This document shows, one piece after another, positions 47,695 to 58,715 of a stretch of 64,000 nt of DNA. Where the stretch lies: positions 17,608,001-17,672,000 of the forward strand of contig NC_052136.2 of the NCBI RefSeq assembly GCF_016086655.4. The letters run 5' to 3'. Position 1 is the first letter of the stretch. The number at the start of each line of letters is the position of its first letter. A program made the position numbers and the translations under genes. The notes beneath the pieces are model-generated. The model saw only the letters and a program-made list of their open reading frames with translations. It ran no database searches and was not told the DNA's origin. Source of the stretch: Lepeophtheirus salmonis (Eukaryota > Arthropoda > Copepoda > Siphonostomatoida > Caligidae).

Positions 47695-47830
47695 GTTATT
47701 TTCTTCTAAACAGTGGTTTGAACATTGATTTATGGAGTTTTAATTAGTTCATGTCAAGCTATGAACAATTATCAACAGTTATGGATTAATACTTTCATAG
47801 TTGGAAGGAATTGGACAACTAATAACTATA
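47695..47830 (+). repeat. dispersed repeat A, copy 2
   Basis: Aligns with 2277-2400: TTTGAACATTGATT, then TCATGTCAAGCTATGAACAA, then a GGAA-x-TGG-ACTAATAACT block. Lies just beyond the receptor 3' end. Confidence 0.5.
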
Positions 47831-48119
47831 TTTGTCTAATACGTTGTTTGATCAGTGTCCTAAACGTTCATACATAAAACTTGAATTAAATCTTGTTAAA
47901 CAATGAGTGAGTAATGAGCATATACATACTGAGTATTGTTCAATTTTGAATAGGTCAACTCGTGGAAAAAAGGAAGTCAATTATGTCTTCTTGTTAATTT
48001 CGGCGCTTTTTCCTTTCTTTTCTTGGAGGACTTGTCAAGAGATACGATGTATATGAATACTATGTCAATTATTTGCTATATTTTGAATTTAGTATTCTTC
48101 TATGCATGGGATATGATCA
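47831..48119. other. A+T-rich non-coding stretch
   Basis: Nothing recognised. Confidence 0.5.
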
Positions 48120-48335
48120 AACTTAAAAAAATATATTATCAGCAAGATGGTGTAACAGTATGTAGTTTGAGGACACAATATAAACAAATTAAAAGGCTTA
48201 TTCCTTTTAATTTAATTTTGTTCTGCTCCGAATATAATTTTGAATTTGAATTTATATATAATAAATATATTCATATTTAAATAATATTATCATTCATGGA
48301 GTTGTATTATTTTGCTACACTTTTGATTGTTTTTA
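48120..48335 (+). repeat. dispersed repeat C, copy 2
   Basis: Collinear with 30425-30625. The ORF at 48023-48280 overlaps it and is not regarded as a gene. Confidence 0.55.
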
Positions 48336-49156
48336 AACATACTAATATAAGTGAGTAACGCTCATGCATCATTTTCGTATCTATAAATATATATAAGTAA
48401 CAAGAAAATTATTTGACAGTATTGTGTTTCGAAAGATGATTGACACAACATAAGCCAAGTGATCAGAAGACTGAGAAATAGACGTGTAGTAGTTATTTTG
48501 GCTTGTTTATGCTTAGTTAAAATATACAAAGAAAACGTCTAGATAAAAGGATTATGATACAAAAATTGTCAATATTGATGTACAACAATATTAAAAGGAT
48601 TTTTAAAAAAAACCATTTTAGTTCTATTTATCCATAGTGTTACGAATGAACTTTTCGTATGTTCTTGATTGCAGAAAAAAGTATACGGACTTAAATGGAT
48701 GCTTGAACCGACTTTTTTTTATTTAAAAATAAGATCCAAAATCGTAACGAAGATAAAGTTAAACATCACATATAATGGCAAAGTAATTTTATTTTTCTAT
48801 AAAAGAACTGAAAAAAAACAGTTTGGCATCACCATCAGATAGTATTCAGACTGGTATAATACATCTTTTTTAATATTCATTTATGGTTAATTTTTTGCCA
48901 TTGAGAACTCTTAACTGAAATACTAGAAAAGTAATTGGTTCCTTTAAAAGATGTGTAAAAATGATGAGCAACAAAATATAGCCACTATAACCAGAGATAG
49001 GATTTAAAGTAGGAAAATGTATAATTAAATTTATATGTATTTATTTAATTATGCATTTGAAAACAATATACAGGAAGGATAAGCGAGAATTCTTACTTCA
49101 GAGGGTAAAGTTAACATTACCCCGACCCATTAAATATTGCAAAAAAAATACATATA
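48336..49156. other. A+T-rich non-coding stretch
   Basis: Nothing recognised. Confidence 0.5.
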
Positions 49157-49184
49157 TACAGTATGTACAAACATTGATGGTGGT
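49157..49184 (+). repeat. left TIR of the Tc1-like element
   Basis: Pairs with 50318-50345; identical outer ten bases and an identical inner ATGGTGGT. Confidence 0.82.
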
Positions 49185-49367
49185 ATTAAAAATATCAGTT
49201 TTATAGTTCAAAAAATATTTTGGTCGGAATAAAATGAAATTAGGCTGATACAATCATTGGGCAATATTGAATTTTTCTGAAGCAATAATTTTCGATGATT
49301 GCATCATACATGAGTATAAAAGGGCTCAAAAAACACCGCAGGATGTTAGTTGAATTCAATATCCGAA

Positions 49368-50249
49368 ATGGTGAGAGAGCACACTTTGGAGACCAGGACC
49401 AAGAGTGTTGGGATGATTGAGGATGGGTCAAGCCAGAGAGACGTTGCTCAAAGATTACATATTCCTCTCAGTACCATTGAGAATTGGTTTAAGAAAAGGA
49501 AGGGTGGATAACCCCTTGCAAATCAGAAGGGTCGAGGAAGGAAGAAAAAATTAACAAAGTTCCCAAACTGGGGATTTCAAAATCTTTGACCAAAAAGAGG
49601 CAATCTACAAAGAAACTTGCAGCAAGATTGAATTCAAGGGGCTATCCAATATCCGAGTCATCTGTTCACAACTACCTGAGACACTCTTTGAATGCTTTGC
49701 CATACAAACCTAGTCTGCACCCCTAACTTTCAGAAAACCAAAGGAAGGCCCGGCTTCAATTCTGTCGTCAGTGGAAACACTGGACTGCAGATGACTGGAA
49801 ATGTATACTCTTCAGTGATGAAAGTCCATTTGAGCTATTTCATGCCCCAAATCTACAGATTGGGTTTGGGTAAGAGATAAGGGAGATGTGGAACCCATTC
49901 CATCTGTGAAATTTACGATGAAAATTCATGTTTGGGCCGTTATCATCAACCATGCAGTGTCAGATCTTCACCTGATTCCACGAAACCAAAATGTGATGGC
50001 CGAGTACTACGTAACGGAGATTCTCAGCAAGTCTCTGATGTCAGCTTTGTCTCCCATAGAAAGTTTGTTATCCTTGGTACAGAGGGAACTCAATGCAAAT
50101 GCGCCAGCAACTTCAGAGGATGAATTTTAAAAAAACTGAGAAAAACTTGGGAAAAAATTTGTCCAGATACTTTGAATAATCTGTATGAAGACATGCCAAA
50201 ACGCATAAAAAAATGTATTAAGCATAAAGGTCGTCATATTGGGAAGTAA
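49368..50249 (+). pseudogene. Tc1-like transposase, degenerate
   Basis: ATG at 49368. Residues 1-45 form the first helix-turn-helix (VGMIEDGSSQRDVAQRLHIP), then TAA. Later frames give the GRGRKKK hook, a second DNA-binding part, LHPYLSENQRKARLQFCRQW and ILFSDESPFELF (first catalytic aspartate, about 49800-49835). MKIHVWAVIINHAVSDLHLI and AEYYVTEILSKSLM follow. The block carrying the second and third acidic residues (normally QQD-x-x-x-x-H and LNPIENLW) is reduced to LSPIESLLSLVQREL, so the catalytic centre is deleted. The tail with PKRIKKCIKHKGRHIGK ends at TAA, 50247. Several frameshifts. Confidence 0.82.
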
Positions 50250-50317
50250 ATTAAGTTTTTCGACAAAAAAGACATCACTTGTTTAGGTTATTTCATGATT
50301 TTTTTTTATAAATAAAA

Positions 50318-50345
50318 ACCACCATCTATTTATGGACATACTGTA
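50318..50345 (-). repeat. right TIR of the Tc1-like element
   Basis: Inverted partner of 49157-49184, ending CATACTGTA. Confidence 0.82.
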
Positions 50346-51368
50346 TATAGGTTTCCTTTTATAGTATCTAAACTTAGTTTTTTCTTTACGGAGATCCCTT
50401 CTTTACCTATAACAAACCACCAAATGAATATTTAATTATCGCTTCACCTCTAAATATAAGAAACATGGATTATTTTTGGGATCTTCAATGAATGGATGCT
50501 GTGACTTGATATAATTTATTATTTTTTACTGTTGTTTTTTTTTAAATAAAATATGAATTCCTCAGCTTTCATTATCTACTATTTCATCCTAGAATTTTTC
50601 TGGGTAATTAGATAGAGACTGTAGTGACAGCTTATTCAACTTTTTAATGATGATTAAAATTAACAGATCATAAATAAATTCCAAGTACACAAGTAAAATA
50701 AATTAAAAATAAGTTGAAGAGACTTTAAACTACAAAAACGTTACTGTAATTTCGTGGATCAATATAAACATCCCCTTGGCTCAAAAGGACTATCCAGAGG
50801 AAGGTTAAAATCACCCATAAGAATTATTTTATGTGATTGGAGTTCAAGTTTTATTATATTTTAACACATAGTGTTGTGAAACGTAGGATTTTCTTTGTAC
50901 TCAAAGTGTATATTAATGAGCAAACTTTTCCTTATACATTTTTACACTCTTGTTCTTTATAAAGAAAAAAAAGTACTTAGTCTACAGTATTTTATCATTC
51001 ACCTGCAGATAAGTTATTTTCTTTAACAATTTGTAATCTTTGTCGCAACAGTCTACTTTATTAATATAAGTCCTTAAAAACAAAGTTTCTTATAAGTTAC
51101 TCTAAAATAAAATAGCATTTATGGTGAGGATTTTTGATTGCATGATAATGTCTATTCCATAAGGCAAATGTCAAGAATAATCAAGAGTTCATTGGTGCAT
51201 GCACATTTGGTGTTTGCAAATGATTAATACTATGCATTGTACATAATGTACTTCCGGAAAAAAAAAATATTTGCAAACGACTTGACAAATTTCCTCCTAA
51301 TTGTTTAAAATTCTTACCATAATTTATATTCACCTTAAAGGAGGTGTCGATGAGTAGTGTTAAAACAT
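50346..51368. other. A+T-rich non-coding stretch
   Basis: Nothing recognised. Confidence 0.5.
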
Positions 51369-51650
51369 ACGAGGGTTATTTGAAAAGTCCGTACAAATTG
51401 CGAGAGATGGTACTACTGGGGCGTATCGAGGTTATGTTTAGTTAGTAGCATCTCTTGAATGGACACACACCAACTTTCAGCAAGATCGGTATATTTCTAT
51501 CTGTTTGGCATTCCTTTGAATCTAGAAATTGGAGTGATTTTCAAAAAATGGAAAAAAAAAGAATTTCGTGTGTTGATTGAACATTACTTAATGAAAGGCA
51601 AAACGCCTCAGGAGACGAGAAAGAAGCTTGTTACCACTTTTTCTATAGCA
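51369..51650 (+). mobile_element. mariner element, 5' fragment
   Basis: Starts TACGAGGGTTATTTGAAAAG followed by TCCGTAC, a standard mariner TIR and leader. About 180 bp later comes a transposase N-terminus in which a poly-A slip has shifted the ATG at 51548 out of frame. The readable part is KEFRVLIEHYLMKGKTPQET and RKKLVTTF, the first helix-turn-helix of a mariner transposase. Similarity stops at about 51650; no catalytic domain or 3' TIR follows. Confidence 0.75.
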
Positions 51651-51722
51651 GGTTATAGGGGGTTTCCAAATTTTCACCCTCGTATAGGGTTTCATTATAG
51701 GATTTTATCGGTCCTTCAATTC

Positions 51723-51826
51723 TTCCACGTTCACGTTATTGGCTCCTGAAACACGTGTCATGTTTTTAAACGGCTACATGTTGCAAGAGCCAATAATTGG
51801 AATACGTGGCATTTTTTTAAACGGCC
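51723..51826. repeat. hairpin with flanking direct repeat
   Basis: TTATTGGCTC (51736-51745) and GAGCCAATAA (51787-51796) pair perfectly, with weaker pairing out to 51723 and 51809. A 23-bp direct repeat beginning ACGTG and ending TTTAAACGGC at 51753-51775 and 51804-51826 overlaps the arms. Compact and structured; may be a rearranged element end. Confidence 0.55.
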
Positions 51827-53918
51827 TCTACCATCATTATTACAAATATTAGATTAAAGTACTAATTTTAATCGTTCATTAACCCCTTAATTTCACGATA
51901 CAGACTTTTCGCTATTATTATTAACTTAAGTATTTATCATATTTATAAGCACTGAATGCAGTAGCGCCGGAACTTTGCAGCCCCCCCTTTGGCGAATTTT
52001 TATAGTTATAGTCATAAAATTTCAAAATTTTATTTTTTTTTATTTTAAATTTGTTTTTTTTATCAACAGATAAGGTTATTCATTCAAGTTTAATCTTTTA
52101 CCGAATTTCAAATTAAGGAACTTTTTTGTCTCTTCTAAAAAAATAGTTTATTTTGAAAAACATTCTTTCAAAACTGTCAAAAAGCCACATACGTCCCCCA
52201 CTCAAATAAAAACCAGTGGATGTCCTTGATGAAGCCCCCATTCTATAATCCCCTCCTCCACTTTTAAATACATTCCGGTGCTGGTGATTAGATATTAACA
52301 ACTTCAAACTAGTTGTGGTAGATTGATGATTGCGTCACTGGATAATAATCCATCATGATGTCGTATAGCAAAGATTATTTCATCTCTTATATCCGTAGTT
52401 CATTTGTAAAAACCTTTATTATGAATATAGGGTTTTCAAGTCTCACGCAATTAGCTTAATACTCAAGTATTCTACCCCAATGTCACGCCTTCACACCACA
52501 AATGGTATTTCTCACGCATTTTTACTTCTATTAGTAAAAATGACAGTATTTATGGCTGATTTATAATCACAATATTTCTTATGGGAGTAACCCAACCCCG
52601 TCATAACGGCTTCAAAATAAGCCAGAAGTGTAATAAAGTCAAACAATAATTCTGCTCGTACCGATATATTTTTTTTTATTTATCTGATCATATTTAAGAG
52701 CATGAGATCCCAGTTGAATAATATCATAATGATGATGACTTCACATATATATATCATGCAAAATTAATTTTGAAATTTGAGAGCCTTGTACTGTTTATTC
52801 TGTAAACTTATTAGAATATTTTTTCCAAGAAAAGTAATATTTTTATTCAACTTTAATAAGTTTTTTATCAATACTTTACAACATGTTTTTTTCTTTATTA
52901 TAAAAATATGACATTTAGAAGTCAACTTAAGTGATGATGTATGTGCAGTAAGTAAATTTCATACTCAAAACTATTTTTAAGATTTTTTTTTTCTTTTTTT
53001 GAAGAAATGACTTAAAATTATAAAAACATTTTTCTAAAAAAAGTTGAACATTGTATGTAGCGACATATACAATAAATAAGCTGGTTTTTGTGTGTACATC
53101 GTTTTACGAGAATACCAAAAAAAAAAAATTAATATGTTTTTTAACGGTATTATTTATTTTATGGGAAAAGGGGGTGATGAAAAATACTTTATAATATATA
53201 CTATATTAGACTGGTATTAATTTAATGTTTTCTGATAAAGTTTGACTGACTTTTTCCAAAAAAGTTTATTCGATAAAAAATGAAAAAATATATAGTATGT
53301 TGACATATTGACTTAATTTTAAATGCTTAGCCAGGCCTTTGAAAGTGTAAATTTCATAATTTTATTTTATGAAATATAATTCTTACATTAAAATAGGAAA
53401 TATATATCAAAATAAAGCATTTTATAAAGCATAACTATTTTAGAAGAGTTAACAATATTTCCAAAGTTTAACTCAAGTTTTACCCTAAAATGCTCTTTTC
53501 TTAGGAAAGTTGCGATAAAGAATTATTTTTGTACTGCATATAGGGCGAGTTTTTTTTTACTTTTTTTTCATAAAATAATATTTAGAATTTTAGGATAAAT
53601 TCTATAATTTTCGTGTACGTCTCTTTCTATCTTGAAATTCGAGACTGTCCAACCTTTTATTAATTAGAAAAATACAAGAAAAAGTTTTATGTATACAATA
53701 ATTATCTCCTCTTGTCTCATCACATAGTCGACAAATCGACTCCAACCCTATTCTCTGCATAATGAGACCTTCCATTTTATTGGATTTAGAAAAGTAATGT
53801 GACCTTTAAAAATAGTTTCGAATAAGGTTTTTGATTCAATCTTAAGGTTCCGATTATTTTTTTAATAGTTTAGATTCTAAGACTTTGATTGATGTACATG
53901 CTGATCATAAAAATTATG
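51827..53918. other. A+T-rich non-coding block
   Basis: No gene recognised; the ORF at 52113-52307 (minus) has no motif. T-rich tracts near 52025 and 52980. Confidence 0.45.
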
Positions 53919-54560
53919 TACAGGGTAGGGCAGAAAAATGTGGACTCGAGAGATGGATTTATAAATACCTCAATAATTTCATATTTCCAATAAAAGACAT
54001 AATACAATGTAGACAAGGTTTTGGTAAAGCTTTTTTTACTCAATATGGCCAAATTCATTATCAATCACAGCCTTTAAACGTCGCCTGAAGACCATGCAGG
54101 ACTTGATATAAACTCTTCTGACAAGTTGTGCCATGTAGCCACTATGGAAAACTTCTGTGAGTCCTTATTTGGGTGTGAGGTCCTGTTGGTTTCCTTCTCC
54201 AAAGTACCCAATATAGAAAAGTCCAGTGGATTCAAATCTGGTGAGGAAGGGGGCCATACTCTTTGACTAGAATCGATTCCAAACGCAGTTTGGTATTCTG
54301 CCATAGCAAGATGGTGTACCTCAGCACCTTATAGTATGCCTCCTGGCCGGTTTTTGTCCAACCTTGAAAAAGAACGGATGCATCTTCTTTCCATTAGAGG
54401 CCACAACGCTGAGGGTCATTGTTTGGGCCAGATATTTAGTGTGATAAACCCTTAGGACCTATTCTTTTGTTTCCATAAGCCAGCAGAACTTGTGGTACAA
54501 CAAACTTTGCTCCCCCCTCAGAGGCCAGATCTGCATCCAAAAGTAGTCTGCCAAACAAAT
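53919..54560 (-). mobile_element. mariner-like element remnant
   Basis: The lower end is the element's 3' terminus: TACAGGGTAGGGCAGAAAAA, then TGTGGACTC, a mariner TIR on TA. Reading up on the minus strand are the transposase tail and middle. The 5' end and its TIR are not recognisable beyond about 54560. Confidence 0.65.
54074..54450 (-). pseudogene. mariner-like transposase, C-terminal half, broken
   Basis: Minus-strand order: MTLSVVASNGKKMHPFFFKV (strand between the first and second aspartates), EAYYKVLRYTILLW, then a deletion. The frame 54304-54074 follows, with VWPPSSPDLNPLDFSILGTL (third aspartate present) and a C-terminal helix (ATWHNLSEEFI). A further frame gives FRRRLKAVIDNEFG just before the TIR. 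The first and second catalytic residues are not seen. Confidence 0.68.
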
Positions 54561-54878
54561 ATATATTGATGTTTTAGAGACCTCCGTTACCAAGCAGTTG
54601 AGGATCATGAAAAATGCTTACGTTGCCAATATTTGCAAGGGGTTTTGGAGGCAGTTGGCGTTGTGTCTAAGGACGAGGTTGCTAGAAACAGTGTATTTAA
54701 TTAGAGGAATCCAGGACGACTGAGAGAAATGAAGAGAAGGCGTGTGAGGAATGGTACAAGGTAATATAAGGAATAAGTATATATTATCATTAATTCATGT
54801 TATTGACGAGAAAACACAGTTATTTATACTAGAGAATAAAACAGTACTTTACATATAGATCATGTTAAATGAAATAAA
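54561..54878. other. unassigned stretch next to mariner remnant
   Basis: Less A+T-rich than average; may hold the unrecognisable 5' part of the mariner element. No motif identified. Confidence 0.35.
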
Positions 54879-55031
54879 ATGGATAAGAACAATAATAGTG
54901 GGTCGGGAGGGGGAGATGAAAGGAAAGAAGATCCTTTTAACATACTCTACAGTGATAGGCTGTCATTCCGGCAGATGTTGGCCATAAAAGAAGTAAACGC
55001 AAATTTGAAGAAAGGTTCAGAAAAAAAATAG
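54879..55031 (+). CDS. 50-residue hypothetical ORF, possibly a gene or retroelement start
   Basis: ATG at 54879 opens a polar N-terminus (MDKNNNSGSGGGDERKEDPF), then NILYSDRLSFRQMLAIKEV and a lysine tail before TAG at 55029. The composition is protein-like and quite unlike chance ORFs here. A related word (AAAGGTTCAGAAAAAAA then GTAGAAC) recurs at about 55580, followed by another open polar segment (RIDSDISYEQIFDYIKSYK, near 55620-55680). Both may be parts of one decayed gene. No family recognised. Confidence 0.3.
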   Translation: MDKNNNSGSGGGDERKEDPFNILYSDRLSFRQMLAIKEVNANLKKGSEKK

Positions 55032-57459
55032 AACTACTGGTACGGGTAGAAAGTAATAAACCCAAGATGACCCTGTCTCTGATAAAGATGAACCGGAGTG
55101 TTCGATCAAAAATGTTGAGAATTTATTTTCTCCACCTTGCAATTACTTCTTTTTTGTCACAATTCAATACATTTAAAACATGGATATTGCAGCAATTTTT
55201 AAACTAACTCCACTTTTTTCCTGCAACTAGGACAATTGTGGGAATGGGCTTGGACAATATAATTTCAAACGCCCTGAGCTTATCTTATTAACTTTTTCTA
55301 GAAATGACTTTTTCACCCCATATTCCTTGATAATTATTCTATAGATCTTTTTGGTGATTCCACTTTAAGAGACAAACCTCAAACACAACGAAAGGTTTGA
55401 CGGCACTTCATGACAAGAATGGCTCAGTATCTGGAGATCCCAGTTAGTTAGGAAGATATCGGTTTAGCACTTTTCCAATATTTATAATTGAATTCCATGT
55501 AACTCAAGTTGAAGATGTGACTTTCGTCGAACGTGGTGGGAATCTAAGTCTGTCAGAGATTGGGGTTTGATCTCACCAAAGGTTCAGAAAAAAAGTAGAA
55601 CAAATACTGTTAGAAAATATAATAGGATTGACAGTGACATTTCCTACGAGCAAATATTCGATTATATAAAGTCATATAAAAAAAGTATAAATCACCAGGT
55701 TCATCAAAAATTATCAACGTCGTTTTAAAAGACCTTATATAAATAGGTGTATTATATATGTATATTCTAGCAATGGGTCTTCTCGTATGAAGATAAAAGA
55801 AAAGAGATGTAGAGAGAGGGATTAAGAAAGTGGCATAGAGAAGGAAATATACATAGAAAATGTACGATCACAAACAGGGTCTTAATGACCTCGGAGGCCC
55901 AAAAAAATATTCTAGGAACATGCTTGGTTATTCGTCCACTTGCCAAATTTCAGACTGATCTGTTTGACCACTTTGGATTCCATATTCCATTTTGTTCCAA
56001 AAACAGACTTATATATATATAAAATATGATAAAGATTTGGTGGGGCCTCAGAAAATTTTAAAGGGGCTTAAGTCCCCCCCCCCCTCAAACAGTTAACTAC
56101 GTACTAGATATTATATTATATGTACATCAGTGATTCCCAACCGGGCCTTCGAAATTTATCAAGTTCAATTTAAAATAAAAATCCTAGACCCAAATATTCA
56201 GCCAAATTTCGGTGCTTAGCTTCCTCTAAAAAAAATACACATTGGTGCTTTGGAGGGATGAAATTATTGTAAATCTCAGTTCGACACCCTACAGTTTATA
56301 AATTTTCGAAATTTGTAAACTTTAAAGGCCATCTGCAACCTCATAACATGAATCAATATGGTTTTAACTTTATATTAACATTTTTATCAAAAATGAAATA
56401 TAGCTACATATAACACTTCATTTTAGTAAATATATATAACAAATATACAAATTCGTAAAAACTAAACTTAATGGCTTGAAATACATGGATAAACATTATA
56501 GAATAAAATATTAACTTCGAAGTTGAATTTAAAGAAAACTTAGTACAAATTTATTTTTGAAGCATTAAAGGAGAACAAATAAATGTCTATTTAATCTTAC
56601 AAATTGTGTGCTTAAGCCTATTTTAACAACTTAAGTCGAGCCGTTAATGTTTGACTCGAATCGGTAAATGAGAAAAGGAGAGAAAAATAATATATTAGAA
56701 ATACCCATTACTAGGATCCTTACTTTTTTAATATATTAAAAAACATTATGACCGACGCAATTTTGGTAGACATTTGAACAAAGATTGTTATTGTCCATTC
56801 CATGTCAATTTTGAGGAATCTTTCGATTATTATTCTAACAGAAAATATTCATTTAATGCTTTTGACTGTAATAAACATTAAATATTTAGATTAATACATT
56901 CAAAAGGAACATCAATTTCAACCGAAAATAAACAATAACGAAGTATAAACCAACTTAATTTATACATATATTAAGACAAAATGGTTGTAAGGAAAAAATT
57001 CTAGAAGCAAATTGGTTTAATGTGAAACACAAAATTTACATTAACTTTGAACATTTCTATTCGGAGCTAGGTGCTTTTCTAATTATGCTCAAACTAAGTT
57101 ATGACGGAATTATGGGCATAGTTAAGAATTTATTGCTGTTTACCATAGTACATGTATACATTATAAAATGGTACAAATATGCACACGACCACACAAAGGG
57201 GTATATGTGCTATTACAGCAGAAGTTGTTCTTAAGCCCTATTTAAGTTTATAGTTATTATCGATAATTTCTTTAGGAATTTTTGTGCATTTCATAAATTG
57301 AAGAATACAAAGATCTTCATCCTCTTGATATAAGAGCTTTTTTATTTTTATTTTGTTTTAGTTGGCAATCACATTAAAGAACATATCTATTTGGAACTTC
57401 TTATTGCCATCACGACTTTTTGAATATACATTTGAATTTTTTCCAGAGTCTTTCACACC
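55032..57459. other. non-coding or decayed stretch
   Basis: The first 650 bp may hold more of the remnant that begins at 54879. Beyond it is a C-run at about 56069-56083, a hAT-end-like word (CAGTGATTCCCAACC, near 56128) without a partner, and A+T-rich filler. The ORF at 57022-57234 has no motif. Confidence 0.35.
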
Positions 57460-58715
57460 TGCTGCTTAATTTAATAAGTTTTCTCCTAGCTCATATGGCA
57501 TTCCGTGGTCCTCAATAGCAGTTTCTCTGACATTGCCAGTTTCCTTGGCCTTTGGAGTATCTTTATAGTTATTTTTATCAGTGTCACCATCAACACAGAA
57601 ATTTATAATTTCCTCCTTGGAACTACTTGCACAATCATAAACAATGGTAGTTGAAAATTGTAAACCCTGTGTTGATAAGTCTAATCAACACAGGGATTAC
57701 AATTTTCATCTTGGTCTATCACCTTTTCAACAGTTTCCTCATTTTCTTGAGGTACAGGCGCGTTTCGAGGGTCCTGAAAGCGCACCTTTCCTGTGGAAGC
57801 CACTTTTAGGAGGAAGTCAAAAGCTTGCAATCGTCAAATGCTGATTGATCCACATCAAACTGTACGACTTTTCCTAACTGTGTTGGTTCAGATTTGGTCA
57901 GTTCGACCTTATTTCTAAAACGAAGGGAGTTACATTGATATCCAATGATCTGAGCAAGTATCTCATTGCAAATATTTCCTTTAACCCCTTTGATGAAGCG
58001 GGTAAGCCTTTTCTTGGCATTTTTTTCCTCTCTCATTTTCTTCACCTCTCCCCACGAGGCTGGCAAGAGAGGTGTATCGTTCAAAATAACCTTTCGGACG
58101 TATTGTTCCGTAGCGTAATTACTTACATAGATCACCGCTCCCTTGTTAGTGTAGCGGTGACCTTCATAGTCAGGTAATGGTTTTGTGGAGAACTCTGTGG
58201 TGGATATGATACGTATACAGTATGTGTCCAGTATTTTTATTACTTTATTTCACTCAACAAGGGAGATGTGATCACCATCTTTCCTTACAATGGTGACTAC
58301 TGTGGCCTCCTTGCCAATTTTTGCATATAGAAATTTACGCTTAGTCTTCAATTGTTGAACCTTTTGTTGCTCAGCAGACTCCTGCTTTGCGTTTTGAGGC
58401 CTTTTGGAGGAGTTTCTTAGAATGACCCTCCCTTTCTCGATTCCAACTTCGAGAGGCTTGATTTTCTGTTTTTTCATGTGCAGGGAGTTGCACTTTCTGA
58501 TTATTATTTTTCACGGAGTTAGACCTTATGACTCCAAGTTTGCTATTTTTGTTTTGAAGTTCTTTAGAACCTTGTTCTCCCATCGTGGGATGACCTTTTA
58601 CTCTGTTACCCCCACTTGTTGTATGTGATGGTCTCCCATTTTAGGTCGACGTCATTGCTATTTCTATTTAGATATGTTTTATCAATATTTTTATCTTCAT
58701 TTTCACTTTCAGCCA
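57460..58715 (-). pseudogene. degenerate protein-coding gene of unknown family
   Basis: ATG near 58715 opens MAESENEDKNIDKTYLNRNS. After shifts, readings at 58583-58371 and 58477-58250 give a basic, glutamine-rich part ending IGKEATVVTIVRKDGD and HISLVE. One TGA (58250) separates this from a further 149 codons in the same frame to 57806, which include TNKGAVIYVSNYATEQYV, a basic stretch with LLPASWGEVKKMREEKN, RFIKGVKGNICNEILAQIIG and FDVDQSAFDDCKLLTS. A frame change then gives an acidic tail with DPRNAPVPQENEETVEKV. Basic first half, folded-looking middle and acidic end suggest a nucleic-acid-binding or gag-like protein, but no motif identifies it. It may be a broken host gene, a domesticated or decayed retroelement gag, or a multi-exon gene misread as broken. 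Confidence 0.4.
57653..57707. repeat. 24-bp-arm hairpin
   Basis: 57653-57676 and 57684-57707 are inverted copies with one mismatch (core CCCTGTGTTGAT / ATCAACACAGGG) around a 7-base loop. It lies inside the acidic tail of the degenerate gene, introduces a stop there, and probably arose as a small inverted duplication. Confidence 0.8.

Larger units (their letters stand above)
49157..50345 (+). mobile_element. Tc1-like element with both TIRs
   Basis: 1189 bp. The left end is TACAGTATGTACAAACATTG and runs on to ATGGTGGT; the right end reversed is TACAGTATGTCCATAAATAG and runs on to ATGGTGGT. The first ten bases match exactly and both ends sit on TA. A broken transposase of Tc1 type lies between. 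It is somewhat shorter than active Tc1 elements, in keeping with an internal deletion. Confidence 0.85.

Noticed and set aside
49692..50123. Small ORFs at 49692, 49888 and 49932
   Set aside because: Frameshifted pieces or shadows of one Tc1 transposase, described as a single pseudogene.
56120..56160. CAGTGATTCCCAACC, resembling a hAT terminus
   Set aside because: No inverted partner found within a reasonable distance.
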